Shown here piece after piece: positions 34,465 to 43,363 of a DNA stretch of 64,000 nt. This DNA is from Microbacterium sp. RURRCA19A. GTDB lineage: Bacteria > Actinomycetota > Actinomycetes > Actinomycetales > Microbacteriaceae. The notes below the pieces were generated by a model. That model was not told where the DNA came from, did not search any database, and saw only the letters and a list, made by a program, of their open reading frames with translations. The DNA lies in contig NZ_FTNQ01000002.1 of NCBI RefSeq assembly GCF_900156455.1, forward strand, positions 1-64,000, written 5' to 3'. Made by a program: the position numbers and the translations under genes. Every line of letters begins with the position of its first letter. Position 1 is the stretch's first letter.

Positions 34465-36048
34465 TCAGACCTCCCGCGCCCGCAGGTCCTTGCGCAGGAT
34501 CTTCCCCGACGCGGACTTCGGGATCGCGTCGATGAACTCCACGCGCCGCACCTTCTTGTGCGGCGCGACCTCGGCCGCCACGAAGGCCATGACGTCGTCG
34601 GCCGTGAGCTCAGCGCCCGGTGCGGCGACGACGAACGCCTTCGGGATCTCCTGCTTGTCGTCGTCGAGGACGCCGATGACGGCGGCATCCTGGATCTTCG
34701 GATGCGACAGCAGCAGCGCCTCGAGCTCCGCGGGGGCGATCTGATACCCCTTGTACTTGATGAGTTCCTTGAGCCGATCGACGATCGTGAAGTACCCGTC
34801 GACGTGGTGCGTGGCGATGTCGCCCGTGTGGAGGAAGCCGTCGGCGTCGATCGTGTCGGCGGTGGCATCCGGCCGATGGAGATAGCCGAGCATCACGTTC
34901 GGACCACGCACCCACAGCTCCCCGGGAGCGGTCAGCCCGTCGGCCCCGTGCTCGTCGATCTCCGCACCGGTCTCGGTGTCGACGAGCTTCGCCTCGACGT
35001 TCGGGACGAGCACGCCGACCGAACTGACGGGCATGTCGTCGCGCTCGGGTGGGATCGCGTGCGAGACGGGACTGAGCTCGCTCATCCCGTACCCCTGGAA
35101 GAACCGCGCGTGGATGCGGCGACCCGCGGTCTCGGCGGTCTCACCGTCGAGGGGCGCCGCGCCCGAGAACACGGTGTGGACGCTCGAGATGTCGAAGTCG
35201 TCGACGACGGGGTGCTTCGCGAGGGCCACCGCGATCGGCGGCGCGATGAACAGGAACGTGCACCGATGCGCCTGGATGCAGCGGAGGAACGCCAGCAGAT
35301 CGAACTTCGGCATCGTCACGAGCGTCGCGCGCTGGCGGAGCGCGAGGTTCAGGAGCACCGTCATCCCGTAGATGTGGAAGAACGGCAGCACGGCGAGGAC
35401 GCGATCGTCGCTCCCGAGCCGGATGCTCACGCGGCATTGGTCGACATTGGCGACGAGGTTGCGGTGCGAGAGCATGACGCCCTTCGGCACGCCCGTCGTC
35501 CCGGAAGAGTACGGCAGGACCGCCACGTGCGTCTCCGGGTCGAAGTCGACCTCCGGCGGGGTGCGCTGCTCGGCGAGCAGGTACCGCAGGTCGAGGTGCC
35601 CCGGCGCGCCGTCCAGCACGATCACCCTGTCGTCGGGGATGCCGGCCGCGGCGGCGGCTTCGGCGGCGGGACCGAGCAGCGGGGAGACGGTGACGAGCCA
35701 GGTGGCCCCGGCATCCCTCAGCTGCGTCTCGATCTCGTGGGCGGTGTAGAGGGAGTTGACCGTCGTGACGACGGCACCCAGGCGCAGGATGCCATGGAAC
35801 ACCGTCGCGAACGCGGGGATGTTCGGGCAGAGCAGCGCGATCACCGTGTCGGTGCCGACGCCCCGGTGGGCCAGCGCCCCGGCGAACGCGTCCACCTGCG
35901 CCCGCAGGCGACCGTACGTCGTTTCGTCACCCGTGGCCGGATCGATCAGGGCCACACGTTCGAGATCGGATTCGTCGAGCGAGCCGAAGAGGTGGTCGTA
36001 GACACTGTGCGACGGAACGGCGATGCGCGGGTAGGGGCTCTGGAACAC
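34465..36048 (-). CDS. Acyl-CoA ligase, 4-coumarate-CoA ligase-like
   Basis: 527 aa, ANL superfamily. AMP-binding loop YSSGTTGVPKG, GYGMSE, the TGD motif in HTGDIATHH, and the C-terminal catalytic Lys in PKSASGKILRKDLR are intact. It activates a carboxylic acid through an acyl-AMP and forms the CoA thioester. Substrate cannot be told; the sequence style is that of plant-like 4CL/medium-chain ligases. GTG 36048 follows AAGGAG by about 6 nt and gives the usual start (VFQSPYP); earlier starts are not supported. Confidence 0.92.
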   Translation of the reverse strand: MFQSPYPRIAVPSHSVYDHLFGSLDESDLERVALIDPATGDETTYGRLRAQVDAFAGALAHRGVGTDTVIALLCPNIPAFATVFHGILRLGAVVTTVNSLYTAHEIETQLRDAGATWLVTVSPLLGPAAEAAAAAGIPDDRVIVLDGAPGHLDLRYLLAEQRTPPEVDFDPETHVAVLPYSSGTTGVPKGVMLSHRNLVANVDQCRVSIRLGSDDRVLAVLPFFHIYGMTVLLNLALRQRATLVTMPKFDLLAFLRCIQAHRCTFLFIAPPIAVALAKHPVVDDFDISSVHTVFSGAAPLDGETAETAGRRIHARFFQGYGMSELSPVSHAIPPERDDMPVSSVGVLVPNVEAKLVDTETGAEIDEHGADGLTAPGELWVRGPNVMLGYLHRPDATADTIDADGFLHTGDIATHHVDGYFTIVDRLKELIKYKGYQIAPAELEALLLSHPKIQDAAVIGVLDDDKQEIPKAFVVAAPGAELTADDVMAFVAAEVAPHKKVRRVEFIDAIPKSASGKILRKDLRAREV

Positions 36049-36149
36049 GGGATCTCCTTCGATACCGACGCGGCGACGATGCCGTGCGCTCATCCTGCCA
36101 AAGGCGGAACCCGGTGTCACTCCTCCCGACACGCAGGCTCAGCCGACTC

Positions 36150-37343
36150 TCAGAGCAGGGCGAGCAGGATCCCGCCGACCGCCCCGACGATCACGACGAC
36201 CCACGCCGGGATGCGGAACGCCGTCAGGAGCACGAACCCCACCAGGGCGAGCACGAACGGCCCGGGGCCGGTGACCGCCGTGGTGAACACCGGGGTGTAC
36301 AGCGCGGCCCCGAGGATGCCGACGACGGCCGCGTTCGCCCCCCGCATCGCCGCGCGGACGCGGCGTCGATCGCGCAACGCGTCCCAGAACGGGAGGACCC
36401 CGACGAGCACGAGGAACCCCGGGAGGAAGATCGCCGTGAGCGCGACCACCGCTCCCGCGACACCGCCGGGACCGACCGACGAGACGGCGCCGAGATACGC
36501 CCCGAACGTGAACAGCGGGCCGGGAACGGCCTGCGCGGCGCCGTAGCCCGCGAGGAACGCGTCGGGCGACACCCATCCGGTCTGCACGACCTCGGCCTGC
36601 AGGAGCGGCAGGACGACGTGGCCTCCCCCGAAGACGAGCGCGCCGGACCGGAAGAAGGCGTCGGCGAGCGCGATGAGCCCCGACCCAGTGGTCGCCGCGA
36701 GGAGCGGCAGACCGACGAGCGCGGCGCCCGCGACCACGAGGCATCCGACCGCGACGGCCCGGGGCACACCGAACGAGGGCAGCGACTCCCCCGATTGCTC
36801 CACGACCGCGCGCAGCAGCACGAGACCCGCGACGACGCCGATCGCCAGGGCCCCGAGCTGCCCGACCGCGCCCGGAACGGACAGCGCGAGCGCGGCAGCG
36901 ACCACGGCGATCCCCGCGCGAGGAGCGTCGGGGGTGAGAGAGCGGGCCATCCCCCACACGGCCTGCGCGACGATCGCGACCGCGACGATCTTCAGACCCT
37001 CCAGGATGCCGCCGCCCACCGGGCCACCGAAGAGGGACGCCCCGGCGGCGAACGCCACGAGCAGCACGGCGGAGGGCAGCGTGAAGCCGAGGAACGCCGC
37101 GAGCGCGCCGAAGACGCCGGCGCGCTGCAGGCCCATCGCGAAGCCGACCTGGCTGGAGGCGGGTCCCGGCAGGAACTGGCACAGGGCGACGAGGTCGGCG
37201 TAGGCGCGGTCGTCCATCCAGCGCCGGCGGGTGACGAGGTCGTCGCGGAAGTAGCCGAGGTGGGCGATCGGTCCACCGAAGGACGTCACTCCCAGGCGCA
37301 GGAACGCGAGGAAGACCTCGGGAACGGTTCCGGCTCGTGTCAT
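36150..37343 (-). CDS. chrA: Chromate transporter ChrA
   Basis: 397 aa with about ten hydrophobic spans and two homologous CHR domains: the first with FGGPIAHLGYFRDDLV and QFLPGPASSQV, the second with FGGGHVVLPLLQAEVV and AAQAVPGPLFTFG. Family members expel chromate or sulfate. GGAAGAG precedes the ATG. No chrB-type regulator is adjacent. Resistance is by family inference. Confidence 0.92.
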   Translation of the reverse strand: MTRAGTVPEVFLAFLRLGVTSFGGPIAHLGYFRDDLVTRRRWMDDRAYADLVALCQFLPGPASSQVGFAMGLQRAGVFGALAAFLGFTLPSAVLLVAFAAGASLFGGPVGGGILEGLKIVAVAIVAQAVWGMARSLTPDAPRAGIAVVAAALALSVPGAVGQLGALAIGVVAGLVLLRAVVEQSGESLPSFGVPRAVAVGCLVVAGAALVGLPLLAATTGSGLIALADAFFRSGALVFGGGHVVLPLLQAEVVQTGWVSPDAFLAGYGAAQAVPGPLFTFGAYLGAVSSVGPGGVAGAVVALTAIFLPGFLVLVGVLPFWDALRDRRRVRAAMRGANAAVVGILGAALYTPVFTTAVTGPGPFVLALVGFVLLTAFRIPAWVVVIVGAVGGILLALL

Positions 37344-37384
37344 CCGCTCTTCCTACCGCGGGAGGGGAAACGGCGGGTGAATGC

Positions 37385-38329
37385 TCAGCGCAGGAGGGCG
37401 TCGACGAGACGCAGCGTGCGGGCGGTGCGGTCCTGGTCGACGGCGATGTCGGCCCCGCGCACCGCTTCGCGCAGACGCTCGACCTCCCCGACCATCGGGT
37501 TCTCGGCGGCGGTGACGTCGATGACCTCGGGCACACCGGCGCGCGGAGTGAGGACCAGCCGCCGGGGCGCATCGATGGCGTCGATCGCGAGCGAGCCGTC
37601 CTCCCCCTGGATCTCGCTCGGCAGGGACGTGTCGGTGATCTTCGACCAGGCCGCATCGGCGACGAAATCGTCGTATTCGGCGATCGCACTGCCGAGTCCG
37701 TCCGTGCCCGAGGCGATGCCCACGCGCGCTCCCGCGATGGTGCGTGGCGCACCGAACAGGAGGACGAGGGCGTGCAGGGGGTAGACGCCCAGGTCACGGA
37801 GGGCGCTCCCCCCGAGCGCGGGGTCGAAGATGTTCGTCCGCTCGCCTGCCAGCACATGGTCGTATCGGGCGGAGCGCTTCTCGTACCGGAACGAGACCCG
37901 GCGGACGCGGCCGAGTCGCGGCAGCACCTCCTGGATCGCGCGGATGCCGGGGTCGTAGGCCGTGCGCATGGCCTCGAGCAGCACGACACCGCGCCCGCGC
38001 GCGTGTGCGACGAGACCTTCCCACTCCTCGGCCGTGAGCGTCGCCGGCTTTTCGACGAGCACCGGGATGCCGGCATCCACCGCCGTCCGTATCTGCGCGG
38101 CGTGGACCGAGTTGGGGCTGGCGATGTACACGGCGTCGATGTCGCCGCCGTCGAGGAGCCCCTCGAGTCCGTCGGCCGCTCCCGGCGCTCCGATCCGTTC
38201 GGCGAACTCCCGTCCCCGGACCGCGTCGCGCGACGCCACCGGGCCGAGTCCGACGCCGTCCACGGTGCGCACGGCGTCCACCAGACGCTCGGAGATGGAA
38301 CTGGTGCCGACGATGCCGATGCGGATCAT
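37385..38329 (-). CDS. Gfo/Idh/MocA-family oxidoreductase
   Basis: 314 aa. NAD(P)-binding start IRIGIVGTSSISERLV and the family lysine in VLVEKPATL (about residue 90) are present, with SALRDLGVYPLHAL before the C-terminal beta-sheet domain. It probably oxidises or epimerises a sugar or inositol. Start ATG 38329 has GAGGGG upstream. The long reading frame beyond it is not supported. Substrate unknown. Confidence 0.9.
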   Translation of the reverse strand: MIRIGIVGTSSISERLVDAVRTVDGVGLGPVASRDAVRGREFAERIGAPGAADGLEGLLDGGDIDAVYIASPNSVHAAQIRTAVDAGIPVLVEKPATLTAEEWEGLVAHARGRGVVLLEAMRTAYDPGIRAIQEVLPRLGRVRRVSFRYEKRSARYDHVLAGERTNIFDPALGGSALRDLGVYPLHALVLLFGAPRTIAGARVGIASGTDGLGSAIAEYDDFVADAAWSKITDTSLPSEIQGEDGSLAIDAIDAPRRLVLTPRAGVPEVIDVTAAENPMVGEVERLREAVRGADIAVDQDRTARTLRLVDALLR

Positions 38330-38441
38330 CCCCTCATCATCCCGTGTCGTCCCGCACCCGCTGATCCGTGATCGAGAGAGACGTCCGGCTAGGATCGCCG
38401 TGATCGTGGGGACGATCGTCGCAACCCGGGGGGAAGATTCG

Positions 38442-39584
38442 ATGGTCACGCGCGCGCAACGACGCCGCCTCACTTCGCGACGGGTTCGCCTGCGGCGCAC
38501 GATCGTCGCAGTCGTCGCCGTCGCCCTCATCGCGGGCGGCGTGTCCCTGTTCGCGGTGCTGCGCGGGTCGGCCGGCCTGCCCGTGGCGGAGACCCCGCCG
38601 ACGCCGAGCCCGACGTCCACTCCCACCCCGACGCCCCTCACGGCGGCGCAGACGCTGCTGTCGACGACCACGGATCCGAAGGCGTGCGCCGTATCGTTCG
38701 TGGGCGACGGCATCTCGCTCGCCCCTCAACTCCAGACGCAGGACCTGCGCTTCGACACGCTCCCGATCCCGCGGGCCGAGGGCCGCGTCTTCGCCGGCTG
38801 GTACGCCAGCCCCGGCGACGCCGCCGCCCTGTCGCTCCCCGCTCGCGTGAACGGGGCCGACCTCGTCTCGTGCACCGCGCGCGAGAAGACGTTGTACGCC
38901 GCCTGGACGACGCCCGAGGCGAACGCGGCGGAGGACGCCGGCATCCCGATCCTGATGTACCACCAGTTCACGCGGAATCCCGAGGGCGAGGACACCTGGC
39001 TGCGCGCGAACTACACCTACATCGGCGACTTCGACGCGCAGATGGCCTACATCCAGGAATCCGGCTTCTACCTGCCCACGTGGGACGAGCTGAGCGCCTT
39101 CATCGACGGGGCCGTGTTCCTTCCGAAGCGCTCGGTCATCATCACCGACGACGACGCCGACAGCACGTGGCTCGAGCAGGCGGCACCCGTCGTGGACGGG
39201 CGGAACCTCCTCACCACGTCGTTCGTCATCACCTCGGCGCGCACCGAGGGAACGCCCAACCGCTTCGTCCTGCAGCGCTCCCACACGCACGACATGCACC
39301 GCGCGGGGGCGAACGGCAAGGGGCGCATGGTCAACGAGGACGCCGACACCATCGCCGCCGACCTCCAGCAGTCCGCCGAGATCCTCGGGGCGAAAGAGGT
39401 CGTGGCCTACCCTTTCGGGCACTACGACGACACGACCAAGGAAGGCCTCCGCCGTGCGGGCTTCGAGCTCGGTCGCACCGTCGAACACGGGTACGTGCGG
39501 GTCGGAACCGACAAGCTCGCGCTCCCCGTCATCCGCATGAACTACGGCATGACCGTGGACGATCTGAAGGATGCCATCGGCTGA
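38442..39584 (+). CDS. Membrane-anchored polysaccharide deacetylase with InlB-type repeat
   Basis: 380 aa. An Arg-rich cytoplasmic tail precedes one transmembrane helix (about 20-42) and a Thr/Pro linker. A short domain like the InlB/Listeria-Bacteroides repeat follows (segments GRVFAGWYASPGDAA and KTLYAAW). The NodB-type deacetylase contains MYHQFT, a metal-site ITDDDADS where most enzymes have TFDDG, and RSHTHDMHR. Both aspartates and both histidines are kept, so it may be active on cell-wall or capsular amino sugars. The altered core deserves testing. Confidence 0.82.
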   Translation: MVTRAQRRRLTSRRVRLRRTIVAVVAVALIAGGVSLFAVLRGSAGLPVAETPPTPSPTSTPTPTPLTAAQTLLSTTTDPKACAVSFVGDGISLAPQLQTQDLRFDTLPIPRAEGRVFAGWYASPGDAAALSLPARVNGADLVSCTAREKTLYAAWTTPEANAAEDAGIPILMYHQFTRNPEGEDTWLRANYTYIGDFDAQMAYIQESGFYLPTWDELSAFIDGAVFLPKRSVIITDDDADSTWLEQAAPVVDGRNLLTTSFVITSARTEGTPNRFVLQRSHTHDMHRAGANGKGRMVNEDADTIAADLQQSAEILGAKEVVAYPFGHYDDTTKEGLRRAGFELGRTVEHGYVRVGTDKLALPVIRMNYGMTVDDLKDAIG

Positions 39585-39719
39585 TGGCCGCCCCATGGCA
39601 CCGCTCCCGGGGGGTGAACGTCCCGCTAGCTCTCAGCCAAATGATGCACAATCCTCATTTGGGCACGCGTCGGCCGTTCTACGCTGTGTACTTCCGGCTT
39701 CACCGAAACGCGAGCATCC
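39585..39719 (+). promoter_or_regulatory. AT-rich promoter region of the GT2-GtrA gene
   Basis: Contains inverted CCAAATGA (39637-39644) and TCATTTGG (39655-39662) and a -10-like TACGCT at 39680-39685, about 35 nt upstream of the ATG. The palindrome overlaps the expected -35 position, so it could be an operator. Confidence 0.45.
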
Positions 39720-40844
39720 ATGGACCTATCCGTCATCGTTCCGACCTTCAACGAGGGTCCGAACGTCGCCGAACTCGTCCGTCGAACGACGGCCGCGCTT
39801 CCCGGTCGCGACGTCGAGATCCTCTTCGTCGACGACTCCACGGATGACACACCCGACGTCATCCGTGCCGTCGCGGAACAGGCATCGATCCCCGTACGCC
39901 TCCTCCACCGCGACCAGCCCGTCGGCGGCCTCGGCGGCGCCGTGGTCGACGGCATCCGGGCCGCGGCATCCGACTTCTGCGTCGTCATGGACGGCGACCT
40001 GCAGCACCCGCCCGAGGTGATCGCGGAGCTGCTCGCCCGCGCCGAGATGGGCGACGCCGATGTGGTCGTGGCGTCGCGTTACATCGCCGGCGGCACGTCC
40101 GACGGCCTGGCCAATGCCGTGCGCACGATGGTCTCCCGCGCGTCGACCCTGCTGACCAAGGCGATGTTCCCGCGCAAGCTGCACAACTGCTCCGACCCGA
40201 TGACGGGCTTCTTCCTCATCGACCGCCGTGCGCTCGACGTCGAGGACCTGCGTCCGCGCGGCTTCAAGATCCTTCTCGAGATCCTCGCCCGCAAGCAGAT
40301 GCGCGTGGCCGAGGTGCCGTTCTCGTTCGCCCCGCGCTTCGCCGGCGAGTCGAAGGCCTCCTTCAGCCAGGGCATGCGCTTCCTGACCCAGCTCACGATG
40401 CTGCGCTTCGGCCGCATGTCGGCGTTCGCCGTCGTCGGCGGTCTCGGCGCGGTGGCGAACCTCCTCATCACGTGGGCGCTGACGGGCGTCGGCGTGCAGT
40501 ACCTGATCGCTTCGGTGATCGCGAGCGTGCTGACCATCATCGGCAACTTCCTCGCGCTCGAGTACCTCGTCTTCGCCGACATGCGCGCCGAGTCCGGGCT
40601 GATGCGCCACCGGTTCCTGAAGTCGTTCACGTTCAACGGCATCGAGGCGCTCGTGCGCATCCCGCTGCTCTGGCTGCTCGTGAGCGAAGCGCACCTGCAC
40701 GTCGTGATCGCGACCGCCCTCACGCTGATCGCGGCGTTCATCGTCCGCTTCATGTACCACGCCCTCGTCGTCTACGCCCCCAAGAAGAGCCGTCTCGCAC
40801 AGCTCCCGCTGCCCGAGACGCTCGAGGACGAACTGGCCGCCTGA
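39720..40844 (+). CDS. GT2 glycosyltransferase fused to a GtrA membrane domain
   Basis: 374 aa. The N-terminal GT-A domain (about 1-225) is of the dolichyl/polyprenyl-phosphate mannose synthase type: VIVPTFNEGPNV, FVDDSTDDTPD and the metal site MDGDLQHPPEV. The C-terminal part (about 230-350) has four membrane spans of the GtrA/flippase type. The fusion implies synthesis of a polyprenyl-phosphate sugar and its transfer across the membrane for cell-wall glycans or protein mannosylation. It follows a surface deacetylase gene, which fits an envelope role. Confidence 0.92.
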   Translation: MDLSVIVPTFNEGPNVAELVRRTTAALPGRDVEILFVDDSTDDTPDVIRAVAEQASIPVRLLHRDQPVGGLGGAVVDGIRAAASDFCVVMDGDLQHPPEVIAELLARAEMGDADVVVASRYIAGGTSDGLANAVRTMVSRASTLLTKAMFPRKLHNCSDPMTGFFLIDRRALDVEDLRPRGFKILLEILARKQMRVAEVPFSFAPRFAGESKASFSQGMRFLTQLTMLRFGRMSAFAVVGGLGAVANLLITWALTGVGVQYLIASVIASVLTIIGNFLALEYLVFADMRAESGLMRHRFLKSFTFNGIEALVRIPLLWLLVSEAHLHVVIATALTLIAAFIVRFMYHALVVYAPKKSRLAQLPLPETLEDELAA

Positions 40845-40877
40845 GGCGGCCCGAGGCCGGAGGCCGCGTCGGCGGCG

Positions 40878-40883
40878 TACCCT
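40878..40883 (+). promoter_or_regulatory. -10 box of leaderless glutaredoxin gene
   Basis: TACCCT lies 6 nt before ATG 40890 with no leader between them. Confidence 0.6.
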
Positions 40884-40889
40884 GGAAGC

Positions 40890-41144
40890 ATGTCCGACGC
40901 ATCCATCCGCATGTTCGGCGCCGACTGGTGCCGCGACTGCATCCGCACGAAGAAGCAGCTCGACGAACTCGGCGTCGCCTACGAGTACGTCGACCTGGTG
41001 GCCGACCCCGCGGCAGCCGACGTGGCCAAGGAGATCTCGGGCCGGACGAACATCCCCGTCGTCGTCTACCCCGACGCTTCGCACCACGTCGAGCCCTCCA
41101 ACGCCGACGTCGAGGCCAAGCTCCGCGAGCTGTCGCTGATCTGA
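40890..41144 (+). CDS. Glutaredoxin-family redox protein
   Basis: 84 aa, thioredoxin fold. An active-site CRDC is at residues 14-17 in the context ADWCRDC, followed by TNIPVVVYP with the cis-proline. Size fits mycoredoxin/glutaredoxin proteins that work with mycothiol in actinobacteria. The CRDC dipeptide differs from CPYC or CGYC. Leaderless by its -10 position. Confidence 0.88.
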   Translation: MSDASIRMFGADWCRDCIRTKKQLDELGVAYEYVDLVADPAAADVAKEISGRTNIPVVVYPDASHHVEPSNADVEAKLRELSLI

Positions 41145-41155
41145 GCCCGCGCCCG

Positions 41156-42091
41156 ATGCTCGCCGCCGCGTGGCCTGTCCGCCGACGCGCGACCGGTGAG
41201 ACCGGAACGGCGCTTCCCGCGTTCGTCGACCACCACGTCCACGCCCACCTGGTCGACCTCTCCGCGCTGCCGGGGCGGGGGATCGCCGGTGTCCTCGACC
41301 TCGGGGGCGACCCGGCGGCACTCGCGCGCCTCGCGCCGGGTCTTCCGAGGGTGACCTTCGCCGGCGCCTTCCTCACCGCGCCGGGCGGGTACCCCGGTGG
41401 ACGTTCCTGGGCTCCGGATGCGATCGTGCACACGGTCTCGAACGCCTCGCGGCATCCCGGCGAACCGGGCGGCGCCCGCACCGCGGTGGACGCGCAGGCC
41501 GATGCCGGCGCCTCCGTGATCAAGGTCGCCCTGAACGCCGACGCCGGCCCTGTGCCGTCGGACGAGGTCCTCACCGCGATCCTCGCCGCGGCGCGGGAAC
41601 GCGGCCTGCCCGTCGTCGCGCACGCGCAGGGCACCGGGCAGGTCGAGCGGGCGATCGACGTCGGTGTGGAGGCGCTCGCCCACACGCCGTTCGACGGCGC
41701 CCCGTCCCGGCGGCTGACGGCGCGCGCCGCGGAGAGCGGACAGGTGTGGATCTCGACGCTCGACATCCACCGCGGCGCCGCCCGCACCCGCGCGGTGCAT
41801 CACCTGGCCGGCTTCGCGGCGCGCGGGGGCCGCGTGCTCTACGGCACCGACCTCGGCAACGGCCCGCTCCCCCTCGGCGTCAACCGCCGCGAGCTCCTGG
41901 CGCTGCAGGACGCCGGCATCCGCGGCGATGCCCTCGTGGCATCCCTCACCGACCCCTGGCCCGCCCGCTCGGGCCCCGACGGTGTCCGCACGTTCGTGGC
42001 GGGCCCCGCACCCGCCGACCCCGACGACATCGCGACGTGGTTGTCGCACGCGGTCGTCGTCCCGACCGAGGAGCTCAGCCGTGTCGACTGA
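41156..42091 (+). CDS. Amidohydrolase-family protein coupled to kynureninase
   Basis: 311 aa, TIM-barrel amidohydrolase signature: metal-binding histidines in FVDHHVHAH (about residues 23-31), VIKVAL, VVAHAQG, ALAHTPF and LYGTDLGNG, which carries the last metal Asp. It overlaps the kynureninase gene by 11 nt, so it may process an intermediate of the same pathway, for example hydrolysing N-formylkynurenine or a kynurenine amide. It is unlike the usual KynB formamidase. ATG 41156 lies 11 nt after the glutaredoxin stop codon. Confidence 0.8.
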   Translation: MLAAAWPVRRRATGETGTALPAFVDHHVHAHLVDLSALPGRGIAGVLDLGGDPAALARLAPGLPRVTFAGAFLTAPGGYPGGRSWAPDAIVHTVSNASRHPGEPGGARTAVDAQADAGASVIKVALNADAGPVPSDEVLTAILAAARERGLPVVAHAQGTGQVERAIDVGVEALAHTPFDGAPSRRLTARAAESGQVWISTLDIHRGAARTRAVHHLAGFAARGGRVLYGTDLGNGPLPLGVNRRELLALQDAGIRGDALVASLTDPWPARSGPDGVRTFVAGPAPADPDDIATWLSHAVVVPTEELSRVD

Positions 42092-43319
42092 ACCGTTCAC
42101 CGCCGAGGCCCGCGCCCTGGACGCCGCGGATCCCCTGTCGACGCACCGCGCGGCGTTCGTCGGAGCCGAGACATCGCTGGTCTACTTCGACGGCAACTCG
42201 CTCGGACGGCCGCCGCGCGTCACGGCGGATCGACTCGCCGACTTCGTCACCACGGAGTGGGGTGGGCGCCTCATCCGCGGGTGGGACGAGTCCTGGATGG
42301 ATCTGCCGTTCCACATCGGCGATCGGGTGGGACGACTGGCCCTGGGGGCCGCCGCGGGCCAGACCGTCATCGGCGACTCCACCACCGTCCTGCTGTACAA
42401 ACTGCTGCGGGCGGCCCTCGCCGAACGCTCTTCGTCCGACCCGGACCGCGTGGAGATCGTCGTGGGCCGGGACGACTTCCCCACCGATCGGTATCTCGTC
42501 GAGGGCATCGCCGCGGAACGCGGTGCGCGCGTCGTGTGGATCGACGTCGACACCGCGCGCGGAGTGGATGCCGACCTGCTCCGCGCCGCGGTCGGCCCCC
42601 GCACCGCTGTCGTTCTGCTCAGCCACGTGTCCTACCGCTCGGGATATCTCGCGGATGCCGAACACCTCACCCGCATCGCGCACGACGCGGGCGCGCTCGT
42701 GCTGTGGGACCTCTGCCACTCGGCGGGTTCCGTCCCGATCGCGCTCGACGCGTGGGGGGTCGATCTCGCGGTCGGCTGCACGTACAAATACCTCAACGGC
42801 GGCCCCGGGGCGCCCGCGTTCGCCTACGTCGCCACGCGGCACCAGGGAGCGCTCGCTCAGCCGATCCAAGGCTGGATGGGCGCGGCCGACGTCTTCGCGA
42901 TGGGACCGGAGTACCACCCGGCCGACGGCATGCGGCGTTTCCTGTCGGGAACGCCTCCGGTGCTCGCGATGCTCGCGATGCGCGACACGCTCGACCTGAT
43001 CGAGGACGCCGGTATCGCCGCGATCCGCGCGAAGTCGGTGGCCCTGACCGAATTCGCGATACGAGTGGGGGATGGCATCCTGAGCCCGCTCGGTGTGACC
43101 CTGGCCTCGCCACGGGACCCCGCGGAACGCGGCGGACACGTGACACTGTCCCACCCGACGATGCGGGCGGTCACGGCGCGACTGTGGCAGCAGGACGTGA
43201 TCCCCGACTACCGCGACCCCGACGGCCTGCGGATCGGACTGGCCCCGCTCTCGACCAGCTTCACCGAAACCCTCACGGGACTGGGGGCGGTCGCCGACGC
43301 CGTGCGCGCCGAGAGCTGA
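42081..43319 (+). CDS. kynU: Kynureninase
   Basis: 412 aa, PLP fold type I. FDGNSLGRPP near the N-terminus, then SHVSYRSGY, LWDLCHSAG and the PLP lysine K236 in CTYKYLNGGPG are classic kynureninase motifs. It cleaves kynurenine to anthranilate and alanine. GTG 42081 is inside the end of the amidohydrolase gene. No tryptophan dioxygenase (kynA) is in the window, so the supply of kynurenine must come from elsewhere. Confidence 0.93.
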   Translation: MSTEPFTAEARALDAADPLSTHRAAFVGAETSLVYFDGNSLGRPPRVTADRLADFVTTEWGGRLIRGWDESWMDLPFHIGDRVGRLALGAAAGQTVIGDSTTVLLYKLLRAALAERSSSDPDRVEIVVGRDDFPTDRYLVEGIAAERGARVVWIDVDTARGVDADLLRAAVGPRTAVVLLSHVSYRSGYLADAEHLTRIAHDAGALVLWDLCHSAGSVPIALDAWGVDLAVGCTYKYLNGGPGAPAFAYVATRHQGALAQPIQGWMGAADVFAMGPEYHPADGMRRFLSGTPPVLAMLAMRDTLDLIEDAGIAAIRAKSVALTEFAIRVGDGILSPLGVTLASPRDPAERGGHVTLSHPTMRAVTARLWQQDVIPDYRDPDGLRIGLAPLSTSFTETLTGLGAVADAVRAES

Positions 43320-43351
43320 CGCGCGCGTCGTCATCGGGACGGTCGCGGCGC

Positions 43352-43357
43352 TAGCCT
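43352..43357 (+). promoter_or_regulatory. -10 box of leaderless antiporter gene
   Basis: TAGCCT, 6 nt before GTG 43364. Confidence 0.6.
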
Positions 43358-43363
43358 CGGAGC

